Shown piece by piece: positions 23,981 through 35,935 of a stretch of DNA of 64,000 bases. The notes under the pieces were generated by a model. That model ran no database searches. It saw nothing but the letters and a program-made list of their open reading frames with translations, and was not told the DNA's origin. Source of the stretch: Lycorma delicatula (taxonomy: Eukaryota; Arthropoda; Insecta; Hemiptera; Fulgoridae); NCBI RefSeq assembly GCF_047948215.1, contig NC_134460.1:16365501-16429500 (forward strand), given 5' to 3'. Each line of letters starts with the position of its first letter. Position 1 is the stretch's first letter. A program made the translations under genes and the position numbers.

Positions 23981-24336
23981 AAAATACTAAAATTATACTA
24001 TGCTTAGTTTTAAATATTAATAAATTACGCTTGTCATTAAAAAAATTATTTTCAAAACACATTCCTTTCACAAGTCTAAAATTACTAATAACATGGTCTT
24101 TGGAAGTTATTTTTATCCTCCTTAGTCCACCTTTGTCGTTCAATCACTTTTTTACAGTTAATTTTAGCTTGCTTAGGTTATAGTTTTGAATATAATTAAT
24201 ATTTTTAATGAAGCGCAGCATAATTTGTATGAAAATGACTATATCAAGGACATCCAGAAAGGTTTGGCTGATGGAAAATTACAGACTTTATTAATAAATA
24301 AAATAGAAGTAATTTAAATAAAATTAAATTAGTTTT

Positions 24337-25006
24337 ACTTCCTTGTACGAAGTAAAGAAAGTATTGTGATCATGAAACATTTTGGTTTTCATATTTCAAC
24401 AGAAATATCAATTTTGACCATCCCTGAATCTATTTTGACTAGTTGCGGCATGACATCTGTATGCACATATGTATTATGTATCTCATATAATTAAAAAGTG
24501 ATTAGCCGTATGATGTTGAAATTTTGGATTTAGGACTGTTGTAACATCTAACTGTGCACCTCTCCTTTTGATTGCCTGAACCAAAAGTGTCAAAAAAAGC
24601 CCAAAATAAAAATAAAATTGGTGTTTGGACTTTTTCTTAACTGCAGTAATAAGCCCTCATTGATAGCTTTTTAACGATATATCAAAAGTGGTACTTATTT
24701 TCATTGGTTTCAGAGTTATAACCAAATAAAATTTTTATTAATGAAATATTTGGATCTTAGGTTCACATCGGTTCAAAACAGACTTCATCTCCTTTTTCTT
24801 TAACTTTTTTTTTAAATTTAAACACATTGATTTATTAATAATTATGTTAACCTCTCACTGTAAAATTATTTTTATGATGAATAATAATTCAATAACAAAA
24901 AAAAGATAAAATATTAGAAGTTTTTTATGAAATAAAATTTTATGTACTTTTCATTTAAAAAAAAAATGTGTAAATGTAATTTAATTTAATCTGTGTACAA
25001 GGAAGT
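24337..25006. mobile_element. MITE-like element, copy 2
   Basis: It is bounded by perfect 12-bp terminal inverted repeats, ACTTCCTTGTAC at 24337-24348 and GTACAAGGAAGT at 24995-25006. It is 670 bp and closely related to copies 1 and 3. No coding capacity. Relative to copy 1 it is an internally deleted form. Confidence 0.85.
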
Positions 25007-25744
25007 CATGTGTTGTCCACATCAGATATTTCTGTTATGATAAAATACTGACCTATTGCTAGTAAAAAAATTCAAGGATTACATTACTATTAAAATGTAG
25101 AATTCTATCTTTAACTTTATCGCACTTCTTCATTTTTTTTCTTGGTTGAACACATCATTTGTTATTGTGTCGGTATTTTGAGTAATTACTGTTACTGTAA
25201 AATTAAACCACTTTCTGTGTAATTTGTCTTTAGGTGTTTGTTCTATTAAATTGAATTTTTTCTCTCTTAAAAATGTATGAAGAATTTTTTAAAAGAAAAT
25301 AACATCGCATATATAGTATATAAACTTAATTATAACAAAAGTAATAATTTGGGTTTTGTATGTTAGCAAAGATGATGGTCTGAATTATTACTTCAGAATG
25401 CATTTCTGTTGCTGAAGTAATTTCAGGATGGCAGTATGAACTTTTACATTGATAACAATATAGTAAAGGTACTGTAAGAATTTAGACTTTGATTAAAGTA
25501 ACAACCCACCAGAAAGTAATGAACTTAGATTTTATTTTGCAGAAGTTATTGTTTCAACTAATATGCTACCATAATTTATTTTTACATTGAAAATAATCTG
25601 AAGTTTTAGGTAAGTAAGCCACTGCTCTAGTACAAAATATAACATTTCAATTTGATTTTAAAAATAAACTTTTGTTTCCACATATTTTTATATTTTAATT
25701 TTCCTGGCTTTAAAAAGTTTAATATTATATTTACTTTTTCTGTC
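25007..25744. other. Intergenic AT-rich DNA
   Basis: No coding or repeat feature recognised. Confidence 0.4.
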
Positions 25745-25960
25745 ATCTGTCACACTGGTTTGATGGTATTCTCCATTTTTTTCTGTACTGTGCAAATCTT
25801 TTAACTTTGACGTATTTATACATCCTTAATCGCTGTTTTATATTCAAATATATATTTTTCACAGCTTTTTATGCTCCATACATCTTTCTGTTACTAAATT
25901 AATTGAACGTGGATATCTTAATACACAGCCCATCAATCTCTTTAAAAATTTTTGTCACAA
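25745..25960 (-). mobile_element. RTE-like retrotransposon 3' end relic
   Basis: Minus-strand translation includes KRFAQYRKKWRIPSNQCDR near the end and RYPRSINLVTERCMEHKK upstream. I recall these as the last ~70 residues of the insect RTE-like polymerase family also seen at 44-46 kb. Frameshifted. Confidence 0.55.
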
Positions 25961-27535
25961 ATTTTAAATATGATTAACCTGAAAACCTAACTTTTCACTT
26001 TATAGAAGATAATTTTGATAATAATGAGATCTTTATCATGCTGATCTTTATGGGAGCATGAAAAAGTCTTTCTTCTGGAAGGTTCTTGTTTTTAATCCAA
26101 GTCAGGGTTGACTTTTTTCATACACAACAAAATTCATCTTTCATCCATAAAAAAGTATAGCAATTAAATTTGGCATCAGCCTGTAATTAAAAGCATAAAT
26201 AAATTATTCCCTTAAATATAAAAAGAAAGGTGGTAAAAGGTATCTAATTTATTAAAGAAAAATTTACTTTTTTGTAACATTTTATCAAACTTATTTAAAA
26301 GAAGCATTTCTTTAAAAATAAACTGTTTTTTTTTTTTTTATTAGTCAGAAGTAAGATAAAAAAACAAATTAATATATATCGATAACAAAATAGGAAATAA
26401 AACATTAAATTTTTGTTTACAAAATAATAAAACATTTTTTATTTTTTAATATTAAAATACCATTCGAATTTAATTTAAATTAAATGACTTCACACATAAA
26501 TAAATGCATACACAACAATGTGTATTAAAATATGTGCACGTTATAATAAATACTATCCAGAATTAAATTTTTTTTCGTCACATTTTTTTGTAATAAATGC
26601 ATTCATTATTATTTATAAAAAAATTACTTATCTCTGCAGTGTAACATTTGAAAATCTGTAACAACGAAAAGTAATACATATATTTTAAGGATTTCATTAT
26701 CTTTTTTAAACGTCCTTTTAAGGATGCTGCTCTTTGTGTGAAATAATCATTACAACACAAAATGCATATATGTTGCAAAAAAAAACCAAACATGCACGGA
26801 TACACCGGTCGAATTAAAAATCATTCATTCTAAACGAAGGATACATTGATAAAGAAGTACACACAATAATCAGTTTTTATTGTAACCTTATTGCTTTGTA
26901 GCTATTAAAAGTTAGCAAAAATGATTTAAAGGAATACAATGTTTATATGAACATCATCTTTTATAGTACATATGATTTTCAGAACCTTCAATCCGATTAG
27001 CAGTACAATCTCCCTGTAACACATGGAACAGTACTTTTCATGACATACTGGAACAGTACTCTCACTAACATTTGTTTGCATTTTCATTCATTTGGTTATG
27101 TGAACATAATTTATTTTGTTATATATTGAAAGGTAAAAAAAAAAAAAAATTAAATCAAATTACTTGCATAGGAAATATATTTACCTTTAAAATATTTGAT
27201 TATTAACATTGTTTTTATCAGTCAAAAGATGACCTAAAATCATGCCATGCTTGAACAACATATTTACGGTTCTGCCAAATGTAATAATTTCCATAATAAT
27301 ACCATCCTCTGAAAAAGAAGATTATATGCATTCAACACAATATACATAATAACAAATTTATACTAGAAATTACTTATGATTACAATAGTTACTGTTATCA
27401 AATCCTCTGCAATAAGTCTGCTAGGAAAAAATTGTATTATGTTAATTACTCTAATAATCAAACCAGCCTGTATATTATATTATTTGATGACACAATATAT
27501 TACATAATTTGTTGATTTACTATCTTTTTATGCTT

Positions 27536-27540
<5 letters not shown>

Positions 27541-27572
<32 letters not shown>
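27541..27572. repeat. (TA)n microsatellite
   Basis: Sixteen TA dinucleotides without interruption. Confidence 0.95.
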
Positions 27573-27574
<2 letters not shown>

Positions 27575-29475
27575 ACAACTGTACGGTTAACGCATAAAAC
27601 AGACAGCTTCTTTCAACTCAGCACATTCCCAAATCGGTACCAAAAAACCCCTTCAACTTACTTGTTTTTACCAGTTATCAATGATTTGAATTTTCTGTTT
27701 TCTTTTTCCATCATAATTTTTTAATAAACCTTACGCCCCACAAGTATTACATGCTTATGTTATCATGCAATAACACAATGCTCTTTGTTAGGTGTCATTG
27801 ATTGTATATTCTGGTGTGCAATTTCTATATCATTTGATAGAAGGCTAGCGCAGCATTTGTTATGTGCTTCCTTTTTGAAAGTCGATCAACAATGTACCGA
27901 ATTGATCCCGAATAACTATGGTGATAAATATGCCTAAAAAGCAAATCCTGCTTATACTTTCAATTGTGACAACAGATGTACTATACAAAAATGATTGGCA
28001 TTTCATTTCTAAAGTGCTATGCAATACTCATTTTCATTACCATAAACAATCAAATTGAAAAATTCATCATTTCTTCTGTATATTATGACAAAAATGCCAC
28101 TAGTTTATGGTCTTTTATTAACTAATATGAGTAGTAACATACATATAAATGATTTTATAAAAAATTGCTCTAGAAAGAACTGGACAAATCAATCCAAATC
28201 CAAGATACTGACATGAAAGCTTAAAAGATGTAACACTGTCCTTATTTCATGGTGACAATGATAATTATATCATATATACTTTAAAACTAGATTATTTAAT
28301 TAAAATTCAATATAAATGACCACGTAAAATCATTTCAAGATGGTAAATTAAAATAAACATTGGGGAAAAAACAACCCAAACTTATACTGTAGAAGAAAGT
28401 AACATTACTAAATGGTCATTCAGTAAAAATTTTAAAGTGAGAAAGTACTATATTTAAATCCTACTCGTGATACTATTTATAGTATAAATTTAAATTTTGG
28501 TAAAAAGTACTCATGTGATAATCCACATAATATTACAACAGTTATGCATAAGCATATATTCTACGGATAAAAATCTTATTTAATATAATTAAGCTATATT
28601 AATATGATATTTAATATACTACACACAAAAATTAAGATGTTTTTCTCAAAAACACTCGATTGATTTTTATTTCCAATTAATGTACACTACCTTCAATCTT
28701 CTAAGAAGAGTACATTTTAATTGTGATGCAGTTTTAATCATTATAGTTTTCTGTGATAGCTCTAGTAATGTTTTAATAATAGGCTGCAATGATTGAAAGA
28801 AAACTAAAATATGTACTATGGACAAATCTTCAGTTTAATATATACTTTAGTGGAAATATTAAATGTATTGTTGCCAATATCCACAATATACAATGGAACG
28901 CCAATTTCCCAGATGTCCAACTATCTGGACTCCTTACATCTGCACCAGGCAATTTTAAAAAAGTAACACGTTATTAAAAAAAAATCTAAAACATAAATTA
29001 CAATCACATCCACATCTCATAAAGATTGATTCAATAGTTGTAGCATAAAACAGCAAAAAAAATAATAAATAATTTATTTTTTATCCCTTAAAATGTTAAA
29101 ATTCAAAAAATCTAAAAATGGTTTTAAGATAATTATCTGAAGAGTATATGTAAGCCCAAATCGAATGAATATCTCGTTTAGTATAATCGGAAATGGGGAA
29201 AATTTACAATCATTGTCATCATTTTTTTACCTCTCATCGCTTTCAAGATAGAATTAAAAAAAAATCTGGTTTTTAAATACTTTGCTACCAAGAAATTGAA
29301 AAAAAAAAAAAAAAATTAATATTACCCCATTTTAACTCTTTAAACTCAGAATCTAAAAAAAATACTTTCGTAATGTGATGTGCAGTTACATCATAAGAAG
29401 AATGTGTATACAAATTTTCATTAATTTATCTTCTGTAGTTTTTGATTATCAGTAAGTAAGTAAGGACATATTTTA

Positions 29476-29500
29476 TTTATATATATATATATATATATAT
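29476..29500. repeat. (AT)n microsatellite
   Basis: About 12 AT dinucleotides. Confidence 0.9.
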
Positions 29501-29639
29501 CGCATGTTTTCAGTTCATATAATAATCTGGTTTGATAATTAAGGATATTGAGAGACAGTACACGTACAAATTTCTTATAAATACAATTTATAATAATGTA
29601 ACTCTGGTGCTGTTAACATAAGTATCAATATTGTTAGGG

Positions 29640-30520
29640 ATTGTTAATATCATGTCTGCAACAAAACAATTGTTTTATCAATTACAGAAAAAAGAGAGAT
29701 CTTAGAAAAATTGGATAATGGTAATCAGATGAATATGGTTCAGGAACATCCACTCTTTCAGATATTTAGATAAGTGGAGAAACCATTATGATTAATGTTT
29801 TGCAACTCAAAAAAGAATAAAGTATTTCCAGTAAGACAATGAAGAAAGCATCAAATGATGAGGGGAATTGAGCTCTTTTGGTGATTTGTTCAAAAGTGAT
29901 CTCTTGATAAACCAATTAGTGGATCAATTCCAGTAGAGAAAGCAATTACTTTAATAAGAATCTAAATGGGAATGAAAATATTATTGCAAATACAGGTGGC
30001 TTCAAAATTTTAATCAGCATGATGGAATTTGGGAACTTTAAATTCATGGAGAATCATCAGCAAACATCCCAGTAGCAAATGAATTTATTCAACAATTTTC
30101 TGATTCTTTTAAAATATTATGATGAATACTTTGCTTATAAAGTACTTTGTAATTAGAAATTAGATTTTTATTTCTTGTACATATATCTTTTGTTATGTTC
30201 TTGTATGTTATGTAAATCTTTGTAATTTTTATATCCAGGTCTGAGCACAGGAGGTAACTCTCAGCTGAACTGATTCATTCTATTTATAGAGGTCTATCAT
30301 GTTACATTTGAGTACCTGAATAAATTGAATTTAATTGAAAATTGTGACAATATGTCCTTGAATGGAAAGCTCTTCCTAAGATAACTTTTTTCCCAGCAAA
30401 GAAGAATCAGCTCCAGGCTACAAAATATTTGACACTGTTGGTTGGTAGTAACACAACTTGAGATCATCGATTAAATCTTATACTGATTGGATTAGTCAAA
30501 AAGATCATAGAGGTGACCGC
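29640..30520 (+). mobile_element. Pogo/jerky-like transposon relic, 5' part
   Basis: It starts MSATKQLFYQLQKKREILEK, a pogo-type helix-turn-helix start. Further on, in shifting frames, come KPISGSIPVEKAITL, WLQ.F..HDGI.NLKIHGE-like and NEFIQQFSDSF sequence (CENP-B-type DNA-binding domain). At about 30355-30500 MSLNGKLFL, FFPAKKNQLQATKYLT and LNLILIGLVKK correspond to the DETGLNWKALP..T..A..K...APG.K region at the start of the DDE domain. Frequent stops. The C-terminal part of the same kind of element resumes at about 33778 on the same strand. Confidence 0.65.
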
Positions 30521-30827
30521 AAGAAATTTTTTTTTTTTTCTAGCAAATTTTTTCAGATTGATATGATTATTTCTATTTAATCTTTTCCTGGACAGACAAC
30601 TAAATGTCTTTATCAACACCTGGACACTATATTACTAGAATGAACAATTAGTTAAAAATACCAAACTTAAAAATTAAATTACAGAGTTATAAAAGAAATA
30701 AAATCAGCAATTAAAATGCTCAATATCAAAACAAAAATATTTTTTATACAGTACAGCATAATGTGAAGTGCCTATGTCATATGTTAAAGGCGAAATAAAA
30801 TCACAATGACACAATATTAAAAATATA
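30521..30827. other. AT-rich spacer between pogo-like and RTE-like pieces
   Basis: T-tract and AT-rich sequence; no motif recognised. Confidence 0.4.
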
Positions 30828-31855
30828 AATTTTTTTTGTCTTCAGTCATTTGACTGGTTTGAAGCAGCTTGCCAAGATTCCCTATCTAGTGCCCGTCATT
30901 TAATATTGGTAAATCCCCTACATCCTACGTCCCTAACAATTTGTTTTACATATTCAAAGCATTGCCTGCCTGCACAATTTTTTCCCTTCTACTTGTCCCT
31001 CCAATATAAAAGCAACTATGCCAGGATGCCTTAAGATGTGGCCTATAAGCCTGTCTCTTCTTTTAACTATATTTTTCAAATGATTCTTTCTTCAATTTGC
31101 CGCAACACCTCTTCATTTGTCACTTTATCCAATCATCTGATTTCTAACATTCTCCTATTACACCGCATTTTAAAATCTTTTAATCTTTTCTTCTCAGGTA
31201 CTCTGATCGTCCAAGTTTCACTTCAATATAAAGCTACACTCCAAACATATACTTTCAAAAATGTTTTCCTGATGTTTAAATTAATTTTTGATGTAAGCAG
31301 ATTATATTTTTGACTGAAGCTTTTTTCACCAGTGCTATTCGGCATTTTATATCGCTCCACCTATAGTAATTCTACTTCCCAAGTAACAAAATTCTTCTAT
31401 CTTCATAATCTTTTTCTTGCCCTATTTTTATATTCAGTGGTCCATCAACATTATTTCTACTACATTTCATTACTTTCATTTTGTTCTTGTTTATTTTCAT
31501 GCGGTAGTTCTTGTGTAGGACTTAATCCATGCTATTCATTGCTTCTTCTAAATCTTTTTTACTCTCAGATATAATTACTATGTCATCAGCAAATCGTAGT
31601 ATCTTTATCACTTAACCTTGTACTGTTACTCCGGATCAGACTTTTTCTTTAACATCATTAACTGCTAGTTCTATGTAAAGATAAAAGTAACGGGGATAGG
31701 GAACATCTTTTTTCAGACTCCCTTTTTTATTACGGTTTCTTTCTTATGCTCTCAACACTAAATTTTTTTAAAATGCAGAACATTTTATTCCAGTCTACAT
31801 TATCAAATGACTTTTCTATGTCTATAAATGCCATGACAATACAAATATAAATGCC
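30828..31855 (-). mobile_element. RTE-like retrotransposon, 5'-truncated copy
   Basis: Minus-strand translation, broken by frameshifts, gives LAFIDIEKSFDNVDWNKMF, KKGV followed by CSLSPLL, ILRFADDIVIISESKKDLEE and HKNYRMKINKNKMKVMKCSR. These are nearly the same residues as the plus-strand element at 45850-46300. The terminal TTGACTGAAGACAAAAAA (minus strand) ends in an A tract at 30828, the 3' tail. Its 5' part is missing beyond about 31855, where jockey-like sequence starts. Confidence 0.85.
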
Positions 31856-31879
31856 ATATATGCGACAAGTTGGTGGATC

Positions 31880-32393
31880 ACACTATACGACTCCTGTTGT
31901 ATTGCCCAAAGGAATTCTTGCATCCAATCTTTCCCAACTATCCATCTGCTTGGCTGACTCTGAGGCAAATCACAATTAACAACTGAGGTAAAAACTGGTC
32001 TATAACTGCTTCTAAAGTTTTAGGACATGTAGTGGATAAGACATGAAAGTAGGGATGTTGAACACAAAGGCAGATCAACAAATGAAAATGTACCAGATGA
32101 AGATGACATAAGTGTGTATGACCCATTGTTCAATATGCAGAGATAAAAGTTATGCGTCATTCAATCAACTATAGTACCTAAAGAAGAACATAATGATGAA
32201 TAGTAAAGGTGTTGAAATCACCAATTATTAGGCAGGACAAAGGTATTTGGGAAAGCAGATTGGAAAGATCGTCTTCACTGATACTGGAATTTGGGGAAAA
32301 GTATAAGTTGCAGATATTCATTTTAAATGATGCCAATACTTTCACTGAGCTGCAGGGATGTTTATAGCCAGGGGAATCTGTGCGGCTAATCAA
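31880..32393 (-). mobile_element. Jockey-like retrotransposon ORF2 endonuclease relic
   Basis: Minus strand: ICNLYFSPNSSISEDDLSNL, then SCLIIGDFN (32393 to about 32200) is the core of a jockey-clade AP endonuclease, containing the catalytic GDFN. Further along, LNNGSYTLMS, FVDLPLCS and VNCDLPQSQPSRW match ILN.G..TH / S.IDL.L.S / ...R.W. The expected HHxLWGS after GDFN is lost, and stops and frameshifts are present. No polymerase follows; the RTE-like copy abuts instead. Confidence 0.75.
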
Positions 32394-33778
32394 CCTCCTT
32401 CAGGCCACACCTGCCACACACAACAGCCACACCTTCATGTCCTCTACCTACACTTAGCCGCATCTCTTATAGACCTAGCTGCGAGAAGACACTTCATTAT
32501 GGGGAAGGAGGTGAATTTCCTGCAGACAATGTACCACAGAATTTTCTTCCTTTAGTAAAAAAAAAATATAAACCCTGCATGTAGATTATCAAATACGATC
32601 CAGTTTTTCTTTTTGGTGTTTATAACCTTTAGGAAGTAATTTGCTTCTTCAGGCACTTCATTTGTCACCATATCTGTGAAGAGACCTCGAGATGTGGTGG
32701 GGACCTGGAAACCTTGTAGGGCAGAGATACCATACCAGGCAACAATTTTTTTTTTTAATACATCCCTTCATGGGGATTTTGATAGTTTGCTGCATATTTG
32801 GTACAGCAGGAATTTTATTTGGTGATGTACTGATTGAGTGATTTTCAATAAACTGCTCACTATCAGTCTTTCCACCAAAAATATCCTCCTTTTTCTTGCC
32901 TAAAAAGAATTCAGTGACGAAAAAGCAGACGTAAGGAATTTTATCTGGTCTGACAAAGCCTAGACCAATTTGGTCGGTTCTTTCCATGATGGACATGCAT
33001 TCTCCTTTTGCACATTATTAGAAAGAGCCTGGACAAAACTTAACAGTGCGTTATATAGGATTCCTCATGTTGAGGGATTTTCTATATTCCTGACAAGCTA
33101 CACAAAAGGACACTTTCTGCTCGGTACAAATTTTTAATAAAGCCTGCACAGAAGTGCACACTCTGCACAGAAGTGACTGACTGCGATGATAGATCTTCTG
33201 ATATTTCAGATAATTCAATACCAGCCAACTCATGGTAAAAGATCACTCTTAGAAAGATACACTCTCCTGCTGGAATTTAGTGTATTATTATTGGGCTCCA
33301 CTATCACTTTGTCCTTCCCCATGCACCTAAGGGCTAGCAGTTTCCGACTCTTGTTATCATTACTTACCTGGGCACCATTACTAAGTTTTTTAATAAATTT
33401 CGAAGCCAGAGCTGTTATTATGCACTTACTTATTACAAAGAGAGAAACCTTAGAAAAGGATTTAACTTCCTTGTTACACTTTACTAAAAGAAACCATACA
33501 TTAAATAATTTAGCACTCTCTGTTACATTACTTGTTTCTTTATCGTTCGATACCTCTTCAGCTGAAAAGGTTGGTCGAAGTCTTTACAAACTCCCAGTTT
33601 GTTAGTTTTTTCAAGAGGAACAACAAGTACTGAAATATTATTAACTAAAACTGAAATTTTGTTCCCAAAGGACCAGCGATTCAACAGAAGACTCCAGCAC
33701 AGCGTTCGCATACTGGAGAAGGTAGGGTTATGTACAGTTGGGTTCACCCTGGTTTCAGAGGACATGAAAAGAACTCTT
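32394..33778 (-). mobile_element. Jockey-like retrotransposon 5' end and ORF1 relic
   Basis: The 5' end lies near 33778. About 380 bases (33400-33778) align with the copy at 50240-50656, including the hairpin and the ORF1 start. The ORF1 pieces are FSKVSLFVISKCI-like and SSRRVYLSKSDL, corresponding to EG..FSKVPPFLI and R.L.NSSRGVI in family ORF1 proteins. The distal half (32400-33100) is scrambled and includes a GC-richer stretch at 32370-32540. The 139-aa frame at 33186-33605 (+) is antisense to this relic. Confidence 0.65.
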
Positions 33779-34170
33779 TTGGCTGATAATGAAGATGTAC
33801 GTGGCATAATTAAGATAATCAAAGACATTAATCTAAAAGATTGCTGTTTTATGTGGCCTATGCATGGAACTCTGACAGAAGGGTGATATTAGCAAAGAAT
33901 GTGGAATGAAATTTTAAATAAAACAATGCCAACAATACTGATGTAATGCATCGTGAAGATTTTATAACGTAAGGAATTTTACACAAGAGATTTCATATCG
34001 GGCAATACAGACTGTGATTTCGAGAATGTTGATGAATGGATCATTAGTGATGACAATAACCCAGGGTACTAAATTTTGTGCAATGATGAGATTGTAGATA
34101 CCATATATGATCAGCCAACAGCTCAAAAAAAGGCAATGACTTACATCCAGGGCTGTCTCAAAAATACCTT
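33779..34170 (+). mobile_element. Pogo/jerky-like transposon relic, 3' part
   Basis: Plus-strand frames give VRGIIKIIKDINLKDCCFMW then LTEG, a region like QRMWNEILNK, and DEWIISDDNNPGYQILCN-like followed by DEIVDTI. They match the C terminus of jerky/Tigger-type transposases (INLKDCCYM...AW..L / W.KL.P / W...D....G...L.D.EIV). It is the likely continuation of the 29640-30520 relic, interrupted by retrotransposon insertions. Confidence 0.6.
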
Positions 34171-34566
34171 GGCAAGGAAAAATAAATTTTTTCTCTGTTA
34201 TTTTTCTTTTGAATTTTTTTAAATTGCACAAATTTTATAATTTTAATTTTGATTCCAGACGTGTCTCATGATTAGTTTATTCTTTGATTTTAATTTAAAT
34301 TGCAAAGGCCTACTAAAATGTATCATCATATGTATTATGGTTTTGTTTTTTTTTTTATTTTGATTGCTTTATTAAATAATCATGATATTGATATCAGTTT
34401 TTAATAAAAACAGCCACAATTCTGTGAAGCTCAACATTTCCAGTAACCCATCCCAACTCAACTTTATTACATACCTAGTAATTAACCTAGTAATTATATT
34501 GCTTAGTATTTAACTAATAATTATTGGATTTACTATATTAACTGTACAACCTTATTTTCTTTGCAG
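34171..34566. other. Intronic DNA upstream of the glutamate receptor exon
   Basis: AT-rich; ends in tattttctttgcag, a good 3' splice site. Confidence 0.4.
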
Positions 34567-34667
34567 GAGGAGTTTTTGTTGTACTTCTTTGTGGTTTAGC
34601 TATAGCAGTCATTGTTGCAATATTTGAATTCTGCTACAATTCAAAACGAATCACAAAAATGGAAAGG
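34567..34667 (+). CDS. Ionotropic glutamate receptor, exon for last transmembrane segment (M4)
   Basis: A single clean exon between tttgcag and gtaaga, starting in phase (two bases complete a Gly codon) and ending after AGG. It encodes GGVFVVLLCGLAIAVIVAIF then EFCYNSKR and ITKMER. This is the last membrane helix (M4) and the start of the cytoplasmic tail of kainate-type (or AMPA-type) glutamate-gated cation channels of the postsynaptic membrane. No upstream ligand-binding (S1/S2) or pore exon, and no downstream tail exon, was recognised within the window. They may lie outside it or be separated by very large introns. Kainate-type assignment is inferred from this short segment only. Confidence 0.75.
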
Positions 34668-35192
34668 GTAAGATAACAAATTAAAATTATACATTGTCAG
34701 AGGTATATCTAGCACTTGAAAACAATACTTATATAATGATCACAAAAATATAATGAAAAAATTAATAATGTACACATTCCACATAACATTTTGCATCCAT
34801 AAATATAACTAATTTCTACACTGTCAAGAAACTACCAGCATACAACATTAATGGCTTAAAACATTCAATTTATTATATCTAATAGTGGATTTACTCATTT
34901 GTAGTCTCCCTGCTGAAACGTTTTGAAAAACTTCACACAATACACAATGAAAAACATACAAATAAAATATTATCATTATGTTCATGATAACATAAAAGGA
35001 AACTAAAACTGTAAACGTTATCAGTCATCAACAAATTATTGTATATTCTTATCTGGATAAATAAAATATAAATTTTAATAAATTTAAACAAATTATATAA
35101 ATTAATAAATAGTAATTTATATAATTTAATAATTATATAATAATATATACATATATATAATTATAATATATTTATTATATTAAGTTATATTA
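34668..35192. other. AT-rich DNA after the glutamate receptor exon
   Basis: Probable intron; very AT-rich near 35040-35190. No feature recognised. Confidence 0.4.
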
Positions 35193-35935
35193 CACAGAGT
35201 GAGCAACATAAAATCGAACCCATGATGAAACCGCTACCCAACACTATTTATGAAAGACTCTCACACAACTAGCGCGACGTGGATGTATATGTTACTATTG
35301 ATTGTTGCTGCTGTTTTTCAGTTGGTTACGTGTCAGTGCAGTATATGTTTTGTTGCAGTGTAGTTGTGTTTGTGTAAAATGCCCTATTATATTCGTTCTG
35401 GATCATTTGAAGATTCACTTCAAGTATTCTTAGGAAAATTTCCGAATGCCTGTATTCCAACGAAGAGTAGCAAACACAATTTAGTTAAAAAATGGCATAC
35501 AACAGGTTCGGTTTCAAATACAAAACAAAATAGGCAACCTTCTGTTAGGACTCCACAGGCTGTTGCTGATATTGAAATGAGAATTACTGCCAGTCCAAAA
35601 AAAATCGCTACGCAAGTTATCCCAACAATTTGGTGTTAAATACACATCTTGTCATAAAATTCTTCATGAATTAAAATTGAAACCATACCGCATTACAACT
35701 GGAGACAGACAAACCAAAATGACTTGATTATTGCAACTGGCTTCTCGAAAACATTGTTGTTGAGCAGACAGACCTGATGTCATACTTTATGTCAGAAGAG
35801 ACATGGTTTCATATATCCGGCCATGTTAATTCGCAGAACACCAGGTATTGGATGGCAAAGAATTCTCATGAGATATTCGAGTGCCCACCTCACAATGAGA
35901 AAATTGGTGCAATTGAACTGTGCTCCGAATACAAA
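35193..35935 (+). mobile_element. Mariner-like element, 5' two-thirds, decayed
   Basis: It starts with TIR-like ACACAGAGTGAGCAACATAA at about 35193. After an untranslated leader, 35379-35637 encodes MPYYIRSGSFEDSLQVFLGK, the helix-turn-helix, then WHTTGSVSNTKQNRQPSVR and PQAVADIEMRI. After a frameshift near 35620 it continues FGVKYTSCHKILHELKLKPY, DYCNWLLENIV, SEETWFHISGHVNSQNTRYW and PPHNEKIGA. The first catalytic Asp (usually DEAWFHL) is Glu here. The rest of the DDE domain is replaced at about 35935 by another transposase. Confidence 0.75.

Larger units (their letters stand above)
25961..29639. other. AT-rich intergenic or intronic DNA
   Basis: It contains (TA)n tracts at 27541-27572 and 29476-29500. 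Open frames at 26578-26805, 27509-27724 and 28789-28977 carry no recognisable domain. No repeat family identified. Confidence 0.4.

Noticed and set aside
31038..31574. Plus-strand open frames of 91 and 80 aa
   Set aside because: Antisense to the RTE-like copy.
33186..33605. 139-aa plus-strand open frame
   Set aside because: Antisense shadow of the jockey-like ORF1 relic; no family motif.
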